Positions 36,145-44,486 of a stretch of 64,000 bases of DNA are shown one piece after another. Made by a program: the position numbers and the translations under genes. The notes under the pieces are model-generated. The model did not search any database. It was not told the origin of the DNA and was given only the letters and a program-made list of their open reading frames with translations. The stretch comes from Asticcacaulis sp. ZE23SCel15 (GTDB lineage Bacteria > Pseudomonadota > Alphaproteobacteria > Caulobacterales > Caulobacteraceae). Positions within the stretch are counted from its first letter, which is position 1. Every line of letters starts with the position of its first letter. The stretch covers positions 3,667,001-3,731,000 of the forward strand of contig NZ_CP130044.1 in assembly GCF_030505395.1 (NCBI RefSeq), given 5' to 3'.

Positions 36145-36390
36145 ATCCGTTCCCGTAAAGAGGCCGAAGCCCGCGTTTGCTATCTGGCCCTGCACGATTC
36201 CCTGACCGGTCTGCACTATCGCTTGATGATTTTGGCACGGGTTGGTCATCTTTAAGTTATCTGAAGCGCTACTCGCTTGACCGAATTAAGATCGACCGGT
36301 CGTTCGTGCGTGATATTGTCAATTACGCAAGTACAGCGGCGATCGTGCATAGCATTATGGATATGTCCCGCCAAAACGCTGCCGGTAACA
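36145..36390 (+). pseudogene. Collapsed GGDEF-EAL (c-di-GMP turnover) gene
   Basis: Starting at the IS end, one frame reads RSRKEAEARVCYLALHDSLT then GL, the typical linker and start of a GGDEF domain. At about 36219 the frame changes and the text jumps to the late EAL domain: SLDDFGTGWSSLSYLKRYSL, then DRIKIDRSFVRDI and AAIVHSIMDMSRQ. Some 300-plus codons between these points are missing. The gene is dead and was probably disrupted by the IS and a subsequent deletion. Confidence 0.8.
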
Positions 36391-36526
36391 AGCACGACAC
36401 TTGCTCTAACATAATAACGGTATCTTTTATCAGCTTTTTACCGGACACATGATTGCCACATTTAGAAAAAGTGCATAAATCTATGGCATATAGTTAGGCA
36501 TCAATTCCATTTACAATATGGTTCCC

Positions 36527-37354
36527 ATGAAGATCGCCGCCATTATAAGGGCACATCATAAGCCAGAGTTTCTCAAAACTTTGGTAGATAGATTGTCTGC
36601 CTCCGAAATGTGGTCGATCTATATTCACGTGAACCGCAGCTCAAATATTGAGGATTTTTATAGAATTATAGATAAATCCCTGTTTCTGGACTCACAGATT
36701 ATGGTCAGATGGTCTGGATTCAGTATGATTGAAGCGACGTTGTTATTGCTTAAAAAAGCGTACGAAAATCCTGATAATACTCATTTTTACCTTATGAGCG
36801 GGCAGGATTTCCCCCTCAAAAGCGACCGAAATATACGAAATTATATTGATGGCAGGCCATGCGGAGACTTTATCCAGGTGCTTACTATGCCGCAGTGGCA
36901 TAAGCCATTGGACCGCCTCAATCGATGGCATTTCCGCGATTTACCCCTCATAAGCCCGCACTCACTGGTTCGGGCCCAATTTCGTCAGTTATCGCCGCAT
37001 CGCAATCTGGACAATCTTTTGCACGGTATGGTGCCTTATGCAGGCTCCGCGTGGTGGTTGCTGAGCCGTCCCACGGTGGGCAAAATGCTCAACTTCATCG
37101 AAACGAACCCCTGGTACCCTCAGGCATTTGCGTTCTCTGCTTTTGCCGATGAAATGTTTTTCCAGACCCTGTTTGCCAATCTGGATCTAAAAACCGAAGA
37201 CGCCGCCCCCACATCTGCGCACTGGCTACCCGGAAAGGCAAATCCGGAAATCATTACACATGATGTCTATCTGCAGATGCAGGAAGGCTGGCATTTCATG
37301 GCACGTAAGTTTGATGAAGTTTATCCATGGATGCTTTCGCTAAATTTGCACTGA
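36527..37354 (+). CDS. Core-2/I-branching (GT14)-like glycosyltransferase
   Basis: 275 residues resembling the core-2/I-branching N-acetylglucosaminyltransferase family. Visible blocks are AIIRAHHKPEFLKTLVDRLS, IYIHVNRSS, the FYLMSGQDFPLKS motif, PYAGSAWWLLSRPTVGKML and SAFADEMFFQTLF with its conserved acidic pair. Bacterial members add sugars to surface glycans. The first half is distinctly AT-richer than its neighbours, suggesting transfer. MKIAAII at 36527 is the usual start; an ATG three codons earlier is possible. It precedes the acetyltransferase gene by 125 bp. Confidence 0.82.
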   Translation: MKIAAIIRAHHKPEFLKTLVDRLSASEMWSIYIHVNRSSNIEDFYRIIDKSLFLDSQIMVRWSGFSMIEATLLLLKKAYENPDNTHFYLMSGQDFPLKSDRNIRNYIDGRPCGDFIQVLTMPQWHKPLDRLNRWHFRDLPLISPHSLVRAQFRQLSPHRNLDNLLHGMVPYAGSAWWLLSRPTVGKMLNFIETNPWYPQAFAFSAFADEMFFQTLFANLDLKTEDAAPTSAHWLPGKANPEIITHDVYLQMQEGWHFMARKFDEVYPWMLSLNLH

Positions 37355-37479
37355 AGCAAACCTCAGATGTTCAGAGCTGGCTAAAAAGCACCAAAGATAC
37401 AAATAAGCCTTGCCATAGATAGGATATCTATTGTTTCAATAAGCTTATAAAAGATAATTTGTGGAAGGTAGTGCAACGC

Positions 37480-38073
37480 ATGCGGCGCTGGGAAAATCCA
37501 CTGATTGAAGCGGTCGGTTTAGGTAAACTGATCAAAGAAGATTTCAACCAGCACCACCGGGACTGGACGCGCCCTGGGTTTCGGGCCTTGGCAGTTTACC
37601 GGTTTGGGACATGGGCGCGCAGCCGGACATCAAAGCCCGTGCGCATGGCCGCCTCACTGCTGCACCTGTTACTATTTCGGCATGTTCGCAATCACTACGG
37701 CATTGAAATTTCTTACAAATGCAAAATCGGCCGCCGTTTTGAAATCGGCCACCAGCACGGCATTGTAATTCATGAATATGCCACCATTGGCGACGATTGT
37801 GTCATCCGGCAGGGTGCTACCCTCGGCATTGGCGGCATAACGCGGGCCACACCGGTTGAGGAAACAGCGCCGGTCATCGGTGACAGGGTTGATATCGGCG
37901 CAGGCGTCATGATCATTGGTAAGGTCACCATCGGCGATGATGTCAACATCGGCCCCAATGCGGTCATCCTCAGCGATGTGCCTGCCAACACGACTGTGCT
38001 GGCGCCATTCCCCAAGATTTTGCCGCGCCACACGGCCTCGCCGTCCGCTGACGCAACCGCTCAGGCTGAATAA
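37480..38073 (+). CDS. Serine O-acetyltransferase-like hexapeptide-repeat protein
   Basis: 197 residues. After a helical N-terminus (KEDFNQHHRDW) comes a left-handed beta-helix of hexapeptide repeats: YKCKIGRRFEIGHQHGIVIH, IGDDCVIRQGATLGIGG, VIGDRVDIGAGVMIIGKVTI. The His of GHQHGIVI and the loop match serine acetyltransferases (CysE/EpsC). In a glycan locus it could acetylate serine for cysteine supply or modify a polymer. ATG at 37480 follows GGAAGG at 10 bases; the upstream TTG is less likely. Three bases separate it from the next gene. Confidence 0.85.
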   Translation: MRRWENPLIEAVGLGKLIKEDFNQHHRDWTRPGFRALAVYRFGTWARSRTSKPVRMAASLLHLLLFRHVRNHYGIEISYKCKIGRRFEIGHQHGIVIHEYATIGDDCVIRQGATLGIGGITRATPVEETAPVIGDRVDIGAGVMIIGKVTIGDDVNIGPNAVILSDVPANTTVLAPFPKILPRHTASPSADATAQAE

Positions 38074-38076
38074 CCA

Positions 38077-39180
38077 ATGCATCAGGTCGACACAGTTGTC
38101 ATTGGTGCCGGCGTGATCGGTCTAGCGGTGGCGCGTGCACTGGCCCTGAACAGCCATGAGACGATCATTCTGGAAGCCGAAGACAGTTTCGGCACCCAGA
38201 CATCTTCGCGCAACAGCGAAGTTATCCATGCGGGGATCTATTACCCGCCTGGATCGCTCAAGGCCCAGCTATGCCGTGACGGTCGCACGCAGCTTTATGA
38301 CTATGCCAAGAGCCGCAACATTGAGTTTAACGCCTGCGGTAAGCTGCTGGTGGCGACCACCGAGGCGGAACTCCCCAAACTCGAAGCCATTGCCGAAAAC
38401 GCCCGCTTAAGCGGCGTACACGACCTGATCAGTTTATCCGCGGATGAAGCCCATGCGCTGGAACCCGAAGTGACTTGCGTGAGCGGTTACCTGTCGCCTT
38501 CCACCGGCATTATCGATGTGCATGGGTTTATGCTGGCCCTGCTGGGGGATTTTGAAAATGCCGGCGGCACGCTGGTGTGCGGCACCCCGGTCGTCAACTG
38601 GTCGATTGAGGCCAATGGCTTTGTACTTGAGACCGGCGGGGCCGATCCGATGACGCTTAGGGCGCGCAGGGTGATCAATGCCGCCGGGCACGGTGCGCCG
38701 CGCCTGCTGCAGAGTCTAAGTACCTATGTCCCGCCCTGTCCTCAGTATTTCGCCAAGGGTAATTACTTTTCGCTGACAGGTCGCGCACCCTTTAAGCGGC
38801 TGGTTTATCCGATGCCGGAGGCTGCCGGTCTTGGGGTTCATGCGACGATTGATTTAAGCGGGCGCGTCCGGTTCGGGCCTGATGTTGAATGGGTGGCTCA
38901 TGATCAGGATCTGAAGGTTAATCCCGCCCGTGCGGAGGTATTTGCCGCCGCCATCAGGCGTTACTGGCCGGGCCTGCCTGACGGCGCACTGGTTCCCGAC
39001 TATGCCGGGATCAGGCCTAAGATACACGCGCCCGATCAACCCATGCCGGATTTCCGCATCGAAGGGCCCGACCATCACGGCATCAGCGGCCTGATTAACC
39101 TGCTGGGCATCGAAAGCCCCGGTATGACGTCGGCGCTGGCTTTGGCCGACCATGTGGCGGGTATGCGTTTTGAGACCTGA
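38077..39180 (+). CDS. LhgO-like FAD-dependent oxidoreductase
   Basis: 367 residues resembling L-2-hydroxyglutarate oxidase/dehydrogenase. FAD-binding motif TVVIGAGVIGLAVARALA is followed by the family hallmark SSRNSEVIHAGIYYPPGSLK, then CPQYFAKGNYFSL, DYAGIRPKIH and the C-terminal FAD contact LLGIESPGMTSALALADHV. Such enzymes oxidise L-2-hydroxyglutarate to 2-oxoglutarate; the acid acted on here is inferred only from family. It is probably co-transcribed with the acetyltransferase-like gene. A link with the downstream nucleotide-sugar genes (190-bp gap) is not evident. Confidence 0.87.
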   Translation: MHQVDTVVIGAGVIGLAVARALALNSHETIILEAEDSFGTQTSSRNSEVIHAGIYYPPGSLKAQLCRDGRTQLYDYAKSRNIEFNACGKLLVATTEAELPKLEAIAENARLSGVHDLISLSADEAHALEPEVTCVSGYLSPSTGIIDVHGFMLALLGDFENAGGTLVCGTPVVNWSIEANGFVLETGGADPMTLRARRVINAAGHGAPRLLQSLSTYVPPCPQYFAKGNYFSLTGRAPFKRLVYPMPEAAGLGVHATIDLSGRVRFGPDVEWVAHDQDLKVNPARAEVFAAAIRRYWPGLPDGALVPDYAGIRPKIHAPDQPMPDFRIEGPDHHGISGLINLLGIESPGMTSALALADHVAGMRFET

Positions 39181-39370
39181 AGACTTTAGTTTGGAAAATA
39201 CGCAGATACCAATCCTTAAGGTTGTTATTTAAGTTTTTCTGAAGCATTTGGCCTCATGTCAGGTATGAGTATTGCATTGCATATAAATCAGAAGTTTCGT
39301 GTCACATCGGTGTTACGAAACGATCCATTTTAAGATAGATTTCCAATCGGGCGCAAAGGGGCTGCTGCCA

Positions 39371-40414
39371 ATGAAAATTTTAATTGCCGGAAACATGGGC
39401 TATGTCGGTCCCGCCGTAGTGCGTCACTTACGCGCCACCCATCCCGATGCCATCCTGCACGGATTTGACAATGCCTATTTTGCCCATTGCCTGACCGGCA
39501 GCGTGACCTTACCGGAGCGGGCTCTGGATGAGCAGTTTTACGGCGATGTCCGCACTCTGTCGGCTGATCGTTTGATCGGCTATGACGCCGTGGTTGAACT
39601 GGCCGCCATTTCGAACGATCCGATGGGCAATCAGTTCGAAGCCGTGACCTTTGACATCAATCAGGGCTGCGTGGTCTCTATCGCCAAGGCCGCCGCTGCC
39701 GCCGGTGTCAAAAACTTTGTGTTCGCCTCAAGCTGCAGCGTCTACGGCATTGCCGCTGGCGGCCCGCGCTCTGAGACCGACCCGCTCAACCCGATCACCG
39801 CCTATGCCAAGTCCAAGATCGGGGCTGAAGGGGAACTTTCGGAGCTTGAGACCGACATGGTCATCACCTCGCTGCGGTTTGCCACGGCGTGCGGCATGTC
39901 GGATCGGCTGCGTCTTGATCTGGTGCTCAATGACTTTGTGGCCTGCGCCCTGTCGCAAGGGGAAATCACCGTCCTGTCCGACGGCTCACCCTGGCGCCCG
40001 CTGATCGACGTGGCCGACATGGCCCGCGCCATCGACTGGGCTGCGACCCGCTCAGCCGATAACGGCGGGCAATATCTGGCCATCAATGCCGGCTCCAACG
40101 ACCGCAACTATCAGGTGCGCGATCTGGCCAAGGCCGTGTCCGAAGCCGTACCCGGCACAAAGGTCTCGATCAACCTCGATGCCCCGGCCGACAGCCGCTC
40201 CTATCAGGTCTGTTTTGACCTTTATAAATCCCTGGCGCCTAACCATCAGCCGCAGGTTAACCTGAAACAATCGATCGAAAACCTGATTGAGGGCCTGACG
40301 CGCATGAACTTTAAGGACGCGCAGTTCCGCAATTCCGAGCTTATGCGCCTGAAAGTCCTTCAGGGGCATATCTCGCAAAACCGTCTGAACATGGCGCTGG
40401 AGTGGCAATCCTGA
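39371..40414 (+). CDS. NAD-dependent sugar epimerase/dehydratase (extended SDR)
   Basis: 347 residues. The Rossmann motif is MKILIAGNMGYVGPAVV; catalytic Ser/Tyr/Lys are in FASSCSVYG and TAYAKSKIGAE; substrate-binding WRPLIDVADMARAI is typical of nucleotide-sugar epimerases and dehydratases. ATG at 39371 follows AAAGGGG; the ORF extends 24 codons upstream without support. It heads a run of four sugar genes (SDR, rfbF, SAF oxidoreductase, rfbC). It could be the 4,6-dehydratase or a 4-reductase for the CDP-sugar made by RfbF. Confidence 0.87.
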   Translation: MKILIAGNMGYVGPAVVRHLRATHPDAILHGFDNAYFAHCLTGSVTLPERALDEQFYGDVRTLSADRLIGYDAVVELAAISNDPMGNQFEAVTFDINQGCVVSIAKAAAAAGVKNFVFASSCSVYGIAAGGPRSETDPLNPITAYAKSKIGAEGELSELETDMVITSLRFATACGMSDRLRLDLVLNDFVACALSQGEITVLSDGSPWRPLIDVADMARAIDWAATRSADNGGQYLAINAGSNDRNYQVRDLAKAVSEAVPGTKVSINLDAPADSRSYQVCFDLYKSLAPNHQPQVNLKQSIENLIEGLTRMNFKDAQFRNSELMRLKVLQGHISQNRLNMALEWQS

Positions 40415-40527
40415 AATACGCCCTCCACAATTGGGCCCACAATTCATAAGTATAAGCGTTCCCATCCTTAGCCGCACCCCATAAGCCTTAAACATCCGGG
40501 GATGCACAAAACCGCAAAGGGAATAAA

Positions 40528-41310
40528 GTGGTAAAAGTGGCATTACTGGCCGGGGGCTTTGGCACCCGTCTAAGCGAAGAAACCAGCATCCGGCCAAAGC
40601 CGATGGTCGAAATCGGCGGTCGGCCGATCATGTGGCACATTATGAAGCTCTATGCCCATTACGGGCTGAACGATTTTGTGGTTCTGGGGGGCTATAAGGT
40701 TGAGTTCATCCGCGACTATTTCCTGCGCTATCAGTCAATGGTCAGTGATTTCACCATCGATCTGGGCACCGGCAAGGTCGATTGGCTGGAGGCGCGCACC
40801 GAAAACTGGCGCGTGACTGTGCTCGATACCGGCCCCGACACCATGACCGCGGGCCGCATCAAGCGCGCGCAGGCACATCTGGGCAATGAAACCTTCTGCC
40901 TGACTTACGGCGACGGCGTGGCCGATGTGAATATTGCCGAACTGCTTGAGTTCCATAAAACCCAAGGGCGCTGGTGTACCGTCACTGCCGTCACCCAGCC
41001 GGGCCGGTTCGGGGCGCTGTCCCTGTCAGATGACCGCACACAGGTGCGCGGGTTCCGCGAAAAGGGCACCCATGACGGCGGCCTGATTAATGGCGGCTTT
41101 TTTGTGTGCGAGCCTGAAATTTTCAGCGTCATCGATGGCGATCATCAGATGTGGGAAGAAGCCCCGATGGACCGAATCGTTGAGGCCGGGCAACTGTCCA
41201 GCTATCATCACCACGGCTACTGGCAGAGCATGGATTCCCTGCGCGACAAGATGACCCTCGAAAACATCTGGTCGTCGGGCAAGGCCCCGTGGAAGGTGTG
41301 GAAAGACTAA
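40528..41310 (+). CDS. rfbF: Glucose-1-phosphate cytidylyltransferase
   Basis: 260 residues. It makes CDP-glucose from glucose-1-phosphate and CTP, the entry to 3,6-dideoxyhexoses and other CDP-sugars. The nucleotidyltransferase signature ALLAGGFGTRLSEETSIRPK with KPMVEIGGRPIMWHIMK is that of RfbF. Further blocks are the metal-binding YGDGVADVN and FREKGTHDGGLINGGFFVCE. It starts with GTG at 40528 after AAAGGGA at 6 bases. The next gene begins 2 bp after its stop. Confidence 0.93.
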   Translation: MVKVALLAGGFGTRLSEETSIRPKPMVEIGGRPIMWHIMKLYAHYGLNDFVVLGGYKVEFIRDYFLRYQSMVSDFTIDLGTGKVDWLEARTENWRVTVLDTGPDTMTAGRIKRAQAHLGNETFCLTYGDGVADVNIAELLEFHKTQGRWCTVTAVTQPGRFGALSLSDDRTQVRGFREKGTHDGGLINGGFFVCEPEIFSVIDGDHQMWEEAPMDRIVEAGQLSSYHHHGYWQSMDSLRDKMTLENIWSSGKAPWKVWKD

Positions 41311-41312
41311 GC

Positions 41313-42674
41313 ATGATCATCGTCGACACCGCCCTTAAAAAACGCCACGCTGATAACAACCCGATCCGCGTCGCCATAGTCGGTGCCGGTTTTCAGGGCC
41401 GCGGCATAGCGCTGAAAATCATTTCCGCTACCCCCGGCATGGTTCTGGCCGGTGTCGCTAACCGCAATATTGACCCGGCGCTGGCTGCCTATCGTGAGGC
41501 CGGTGTTGAGCCTGCCACCGCCCACACAAAGACCGAAATCGAAGCCCTTATCAGTGACGGCAAACCCGTTGCCACCACTGACGCCATTGCGCTCGCCACC
41601 GCTGACGGTATTGATGCCGTGGTCGAAGTGACCGGCTCGCTCGAATACGCGGCGCATGTCGTGGTCGCGGCCCTTGAAGCCGGTAAGCATGTCGTGCAGA
41701 TGAACGCCGAACTGGATGGCACCATCGGCCCGATCCTTAAAGCCAAGGCTGATGCCAAAGGCGTGGTCTATTCGTTCTCGGACGGGGATCAGCCCGGCGT
41801 GCAGATGAATCTGGTGCGCTTTGTCGAAGGTCTGGGCGTCAAGCCCGTCCTGTGCGGCAATATCAAGGGCCTGCACGATCCCTATCGCAACCCGACCACC
41901 CAAAAAGCCTTTGCCGAAAAGTGGGGCCAGAAGCCGGCGATGGTCGCCTCCTTTGCCGACGGCACCAAGATTTCGTTCGAGCAGGCCATTGTCGCCAACG
42001 CGACGGGTATGACCGTGGCAAAGCGCGGCATGATCGGCCCTGATTTTTCCGGCGGCAATCCTGGCGCGCCGCTGGTGCCGCTGGAGGATACCGTCAGCGC
42101 CTTTGCCGAACACCTTGACCGCGTATTGGCCGAAGGTGGCGAAGGCATAGTCGATTATGTCGTCGGCGCCCGCCCCGGCCCCGGCGTGTTCGTGCTGGGC
42201 ACAATCGACAACGCCCGTCAGCAGCACTACCTCAATCTCTATAAGCTCGGCACCGGCCCCTACTATTGCTTCTACACCCCCTACCACCTCTGCCATTTTG
42301 AGGTGCCGACATCCGTGGCGCGGGCGGTTTTGTTTGATGATCCTGTCCTGACCCCAAAGGCCGGGCCGGTTGTGGGCGTCATTGCGCTCGCCAAAAAAGA
42401 CCTAGAAGCCGGTGAAACGGTAGAAGAACTGGGCGGTTATGAAGTTTACGGCGTTGCCGAAAACATCGATGTTATCCGCCGTGAAAACCTCATCCCCATT
42501 GGTTTGGCGCTGGGTGCCAAACTGCGCCGTTCCGTCCCCAAAGATCAGGCCCTGACCTTTGATGACCTCGACCTGCCACCGGGCCGTCTGATTGATGCGC
42601 TTTATGCCGAGCAGGAAGCCCTGTTTGCACTCCAAAAGACCGAAGCCAAGGCCATAGCCGGAGCCGCCCAATGA
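41313..42674 (+). CDS. NAD(P)-binding oxidoreductase with C-terminal SAF domain
   Basis: 453 residues. The N-terminal half is a homoserine-dehydrogenase-like Rossmann domain (VAIVGAGFQGRGIALKIIS, VVEVTGSLEYAAHVVVAALE, GKHVVQMNAELDGTIGPIL). The C-terminus from about 360 is an SAF domain (VIALAKKDLEAGETVEELGG, ENLIPIGLALGAKLRRSVPK). Proteins of this architecture recur in polysaccharide loci next to RfbF and RfbC, but I know of no settled reaction; action on a carbonyl nucleotide sugar or a precursor is inferred. ATG at 41313 is used rather than an in-frame start inside rfbF. It overlaps rfbC by four bases. Confidence 0.85.
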   Translation: MIIVDTALKKRHADNNPIRVAIVGAGFQGRGIALKIISATPGMVLAGVANRNIDPALAAYREAGVEPATAHTKTEIEALISDGKPVATTDAIALATADGIDAVVEVTGSLEYAAHVVVAALEAGKHVVQMNAELDGTIGPILKAKADAKGVVYSFSDGDQPGVQMNLVRFVEGLGVKPVLCGNIKGLHDPYRNPTTQKAFAEKWGQKPAMVASFADGTKISFEQAIVANATGMTVAKRGMIGPDFSGGNPGAPLVPLEDTVSAFAEHLDRVLAEGGEGIVDYVVGARPGPGVFVLGTIDNARQQHYLNLYKLGTGPYYCFYTPYHLCHFEVPTSVARAVLFDDPVLTPKAGPVVGVIALAKKDLEAGETVEELGGYEVYGVAENIDVIRRENLIPIGLALGAKLRRSVPKDQALTFDDLDLPPGRLIDALYAEQEALFALQKTEAKAIAGAAQ

Positions 42675-43222
42675 TATTTCATGAGACCACGCTCAAAGAC
42701 GCCTGGCTGATTGAGTTGCAAAAACGCGGCGATGAGCGCGGCTTTTTTGCCCGCACCTATTGCGAAACCGAGTTTGCAGCCCACGGTCTGATAACCCGCT
42801 ACGTGCAGCAGAACACGTCATTCTCCAAGGACAAGGGCACCTTGCGCGGGATGCACTTTCAGCGTGGTGACGCCGCCGAGGCCAAGCTGGTGCGCTGCCT
42901 GCGCGGCGCTATCATGGACATCATCGTCGATCTGCGCGGGGCATCACCCACCTATATGCAGCACGAAGCCTTTGAACTGACCGACGAAAACCGCCATCAG
43001 CTCTATGTGCCGCCGGGCTTTGCCCATGCGTTTCAGACGCTTACGGATGATGTCGAGGTCAGCTATCTGGTGTCATCGCCCTATACGCCATCGGCCGAAG
43101 GTGGCTTGCGCTATGACGATCCGGCATTGGGTATCGACTGGCCGGTGCCCGTCAGCGTGATTTCGGATAAGGATCGCGTCTGGCCACTACTGTCGGCCGA
43201 TGCCGAACCGATTTTTGCGTAA
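42671..43222 (+). CDS. rfbC: dTDP-4-dehydrorhamnose 3,5-epimerase family protein
   Basis: 183-residue RmlC-type cupin. The catalytic His lies in TLRGMHFQRGDAAEAKLVRC, and the other family blocks are QNTSFSKDKGT, VDLRGASPTYMQHEAFELTD, YVPPGFAHAFQTLTDDVEVS and the Tyr-containing YLVSSPYTPSAEGGLRYDDP. RmlC epimerises 4-keto-6-deoxy sugars at C3 and/or C5. RmlA, RmlB and RmlD are not adjacent, whereas a CDP-glucose synthase is. The substrate may therefore be CDP-linked, as for the RfbC-like epimerases of branched or dideoxy sugars. ATGA overlap with the upstream gene. Confidence 0.92.
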   Translation: MIFHETTLKDAWLIELQKRGDERGFFARTYCETEFAAHGLITRYVQQNTSFSKDKGTLRGMHFQRGDAAEAKLVRCLRGAIMDIIVDLRGASPTYMQHEAFELTDENRHQLYVPPGFAHAFQTLTDDVEVSYLVSSPYTPSAEGGLRYDDPALGIDWPVPVSVISDKDRVWPLLSADAEPIFA

Positions 43223-43242
43223 ACGCCGAGGAACTAAAAGCG

Positions 43243-44211
43243 ATGGGCGGCAACTTCCGGTTAATCAGCGATACAGCGGCGAACCCTGTGGGCACAGGGC
43301 AGCCTTTGATCACGATCGCTGTAACCACAAACAACCGCTCCCAAAAGGCGGCGGAACTGATCACCGCCCTGCGCCCGCAACTGGATCCTGAGCGCAATGA
43401 ACTGCTGATCATCGACAGCGGTTCAAATGCCCAGCACGCCCAGACATTGATTGAAACGGCGCAAATGCCGGGATCGAACAGCGCACGCGTGCGGCTGGTC
43501 AGACTGGATGTCTCAGGCTCATCGCGTGCTCGTAATTTGGCGCTGGCCTGCGCCAGCGGAAAATGGGTGGCGTTCATTCACGACGACGCGCTGATTTCCG
43601 ATGACTGGGTTCAGGCCTTATTCCACGCCGTAAACAACGTGCCGGAAAACTGCGCCATCATCGGCGGGCCGGTCGTGCCGGAATTCGATGGCGACACATC
43701 TCACCTGACCGATGCGTGGCGCATCCTGATCTACCCCTACCCCGCCCGCGAAGGCGACTGCACCCAAAACCCAATGATCACCGGTGCCAACCTGATGGTG
43801 CGCCGTGATGCCGCTATTGCGGTCGGCGGCCATGACATGACTTTGGGGCGTCACGGTGACCTTTTGATGAGCGGCGATGAACGCATCATGGTCAACCGCA
43901 TGATCGCCAATGGCTGGCGGCTGTGGGTGTTTGCCGAAATGGCCATCCGCCGCATAATTCCCGCCGACCGCCTGACCTTGAAATGGGCCAAGCAACGCAT
44001 GTTCTGGGAAGGCGTCACTGAGCGCCGCGAAGCGCACCTTATGGGCACCAGCCCCGGCCTTGGCCAGAACCTGTGGTTCAGCCTGAAACTGGCCGGACAC
44101 CTGTTCATGTCCCTGATGCCGATAGAGGCGACCAAACATCACCTCAGTCTGGCGTGGCATGAGGGCTATATCCACGAATGGCTATTCCCGGCGAAAATCC
44201 CCCCGGCCTGA
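43243..44211 (+). CDS. Family 2 glycosyltransferase
   Basis: 322 residues with a GT-A fold: ITIAVTTNNRSQKAAELITA at the nucleotide pocket, LLIIDSGSN, SGSSRARNLALACASGKWVA and the metal-binding acidic motif FIHDDALISDDWVQ. NPMITGANLMVRRDAAIAVGG and GDERIMVNRM correspond to the acceptor side and catalytic ED-like region. No membrane segments are certain. It lies 20 bp after rfbC and closes the cluster; it probably transfers the sugar made by the upstream quartet to a surface glycan. Confidence 0.88.
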   Translation: MGGNFRLISDTAANPVGTGQPLITIAVTTNNRSQKAAELITALRPQLDPERNELLIIDSGSNAQHAQTLIETAQMPGSNSARVRLVRLDVSGSSRARNLALACASGKWVAFIHDDALISDDWVQALFHAVNNVPENCAIIGGPVVPEFDGDTSHLTDAWRILIYPYPAREGDCTQNPMITGANLMVRRDAAIAVGGHDMTLGRHGDLLMSGDERIMVNRMIANGWRLWVFAEMAIRRIIPADRLTLKWAKQRMFWEGVTERREAHLMGTSPGLGQNLWFSLKLAGHLFMSLMPIEATKHHLSLAWHEGYIHEWLFPAKIPPA

Positions 44212-44486
44212 GAAGTGTACAAGATCGATATCGCTACAAGTCAAAATGACTGACACATATGCAAGGTGTTTATTCTTAAACTGATAATTACAACCGCCAT
44301 ACATAAGTAAATTTGTGGCATCTATTTATTTCACATAAAACTTAAAACCACTGCCCCTCTGGAGCATGCTTATGTGCCCTACAGGTGAAGCATCTGCCTC
44401 TACGCGCCCGTTGCGGACATTATCGTCTGGCGAATTATTCCGTAAGCGGAAATAAAATTTCTACCGCAGGATGGCCTAGTGCTGTT

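Noticed and set aside
44435-44455. AT-rich hairpin near the end of the AAA+ gene
   Set aside because: The stem has a bulge and few GC pairs; too weak to call a terminator.
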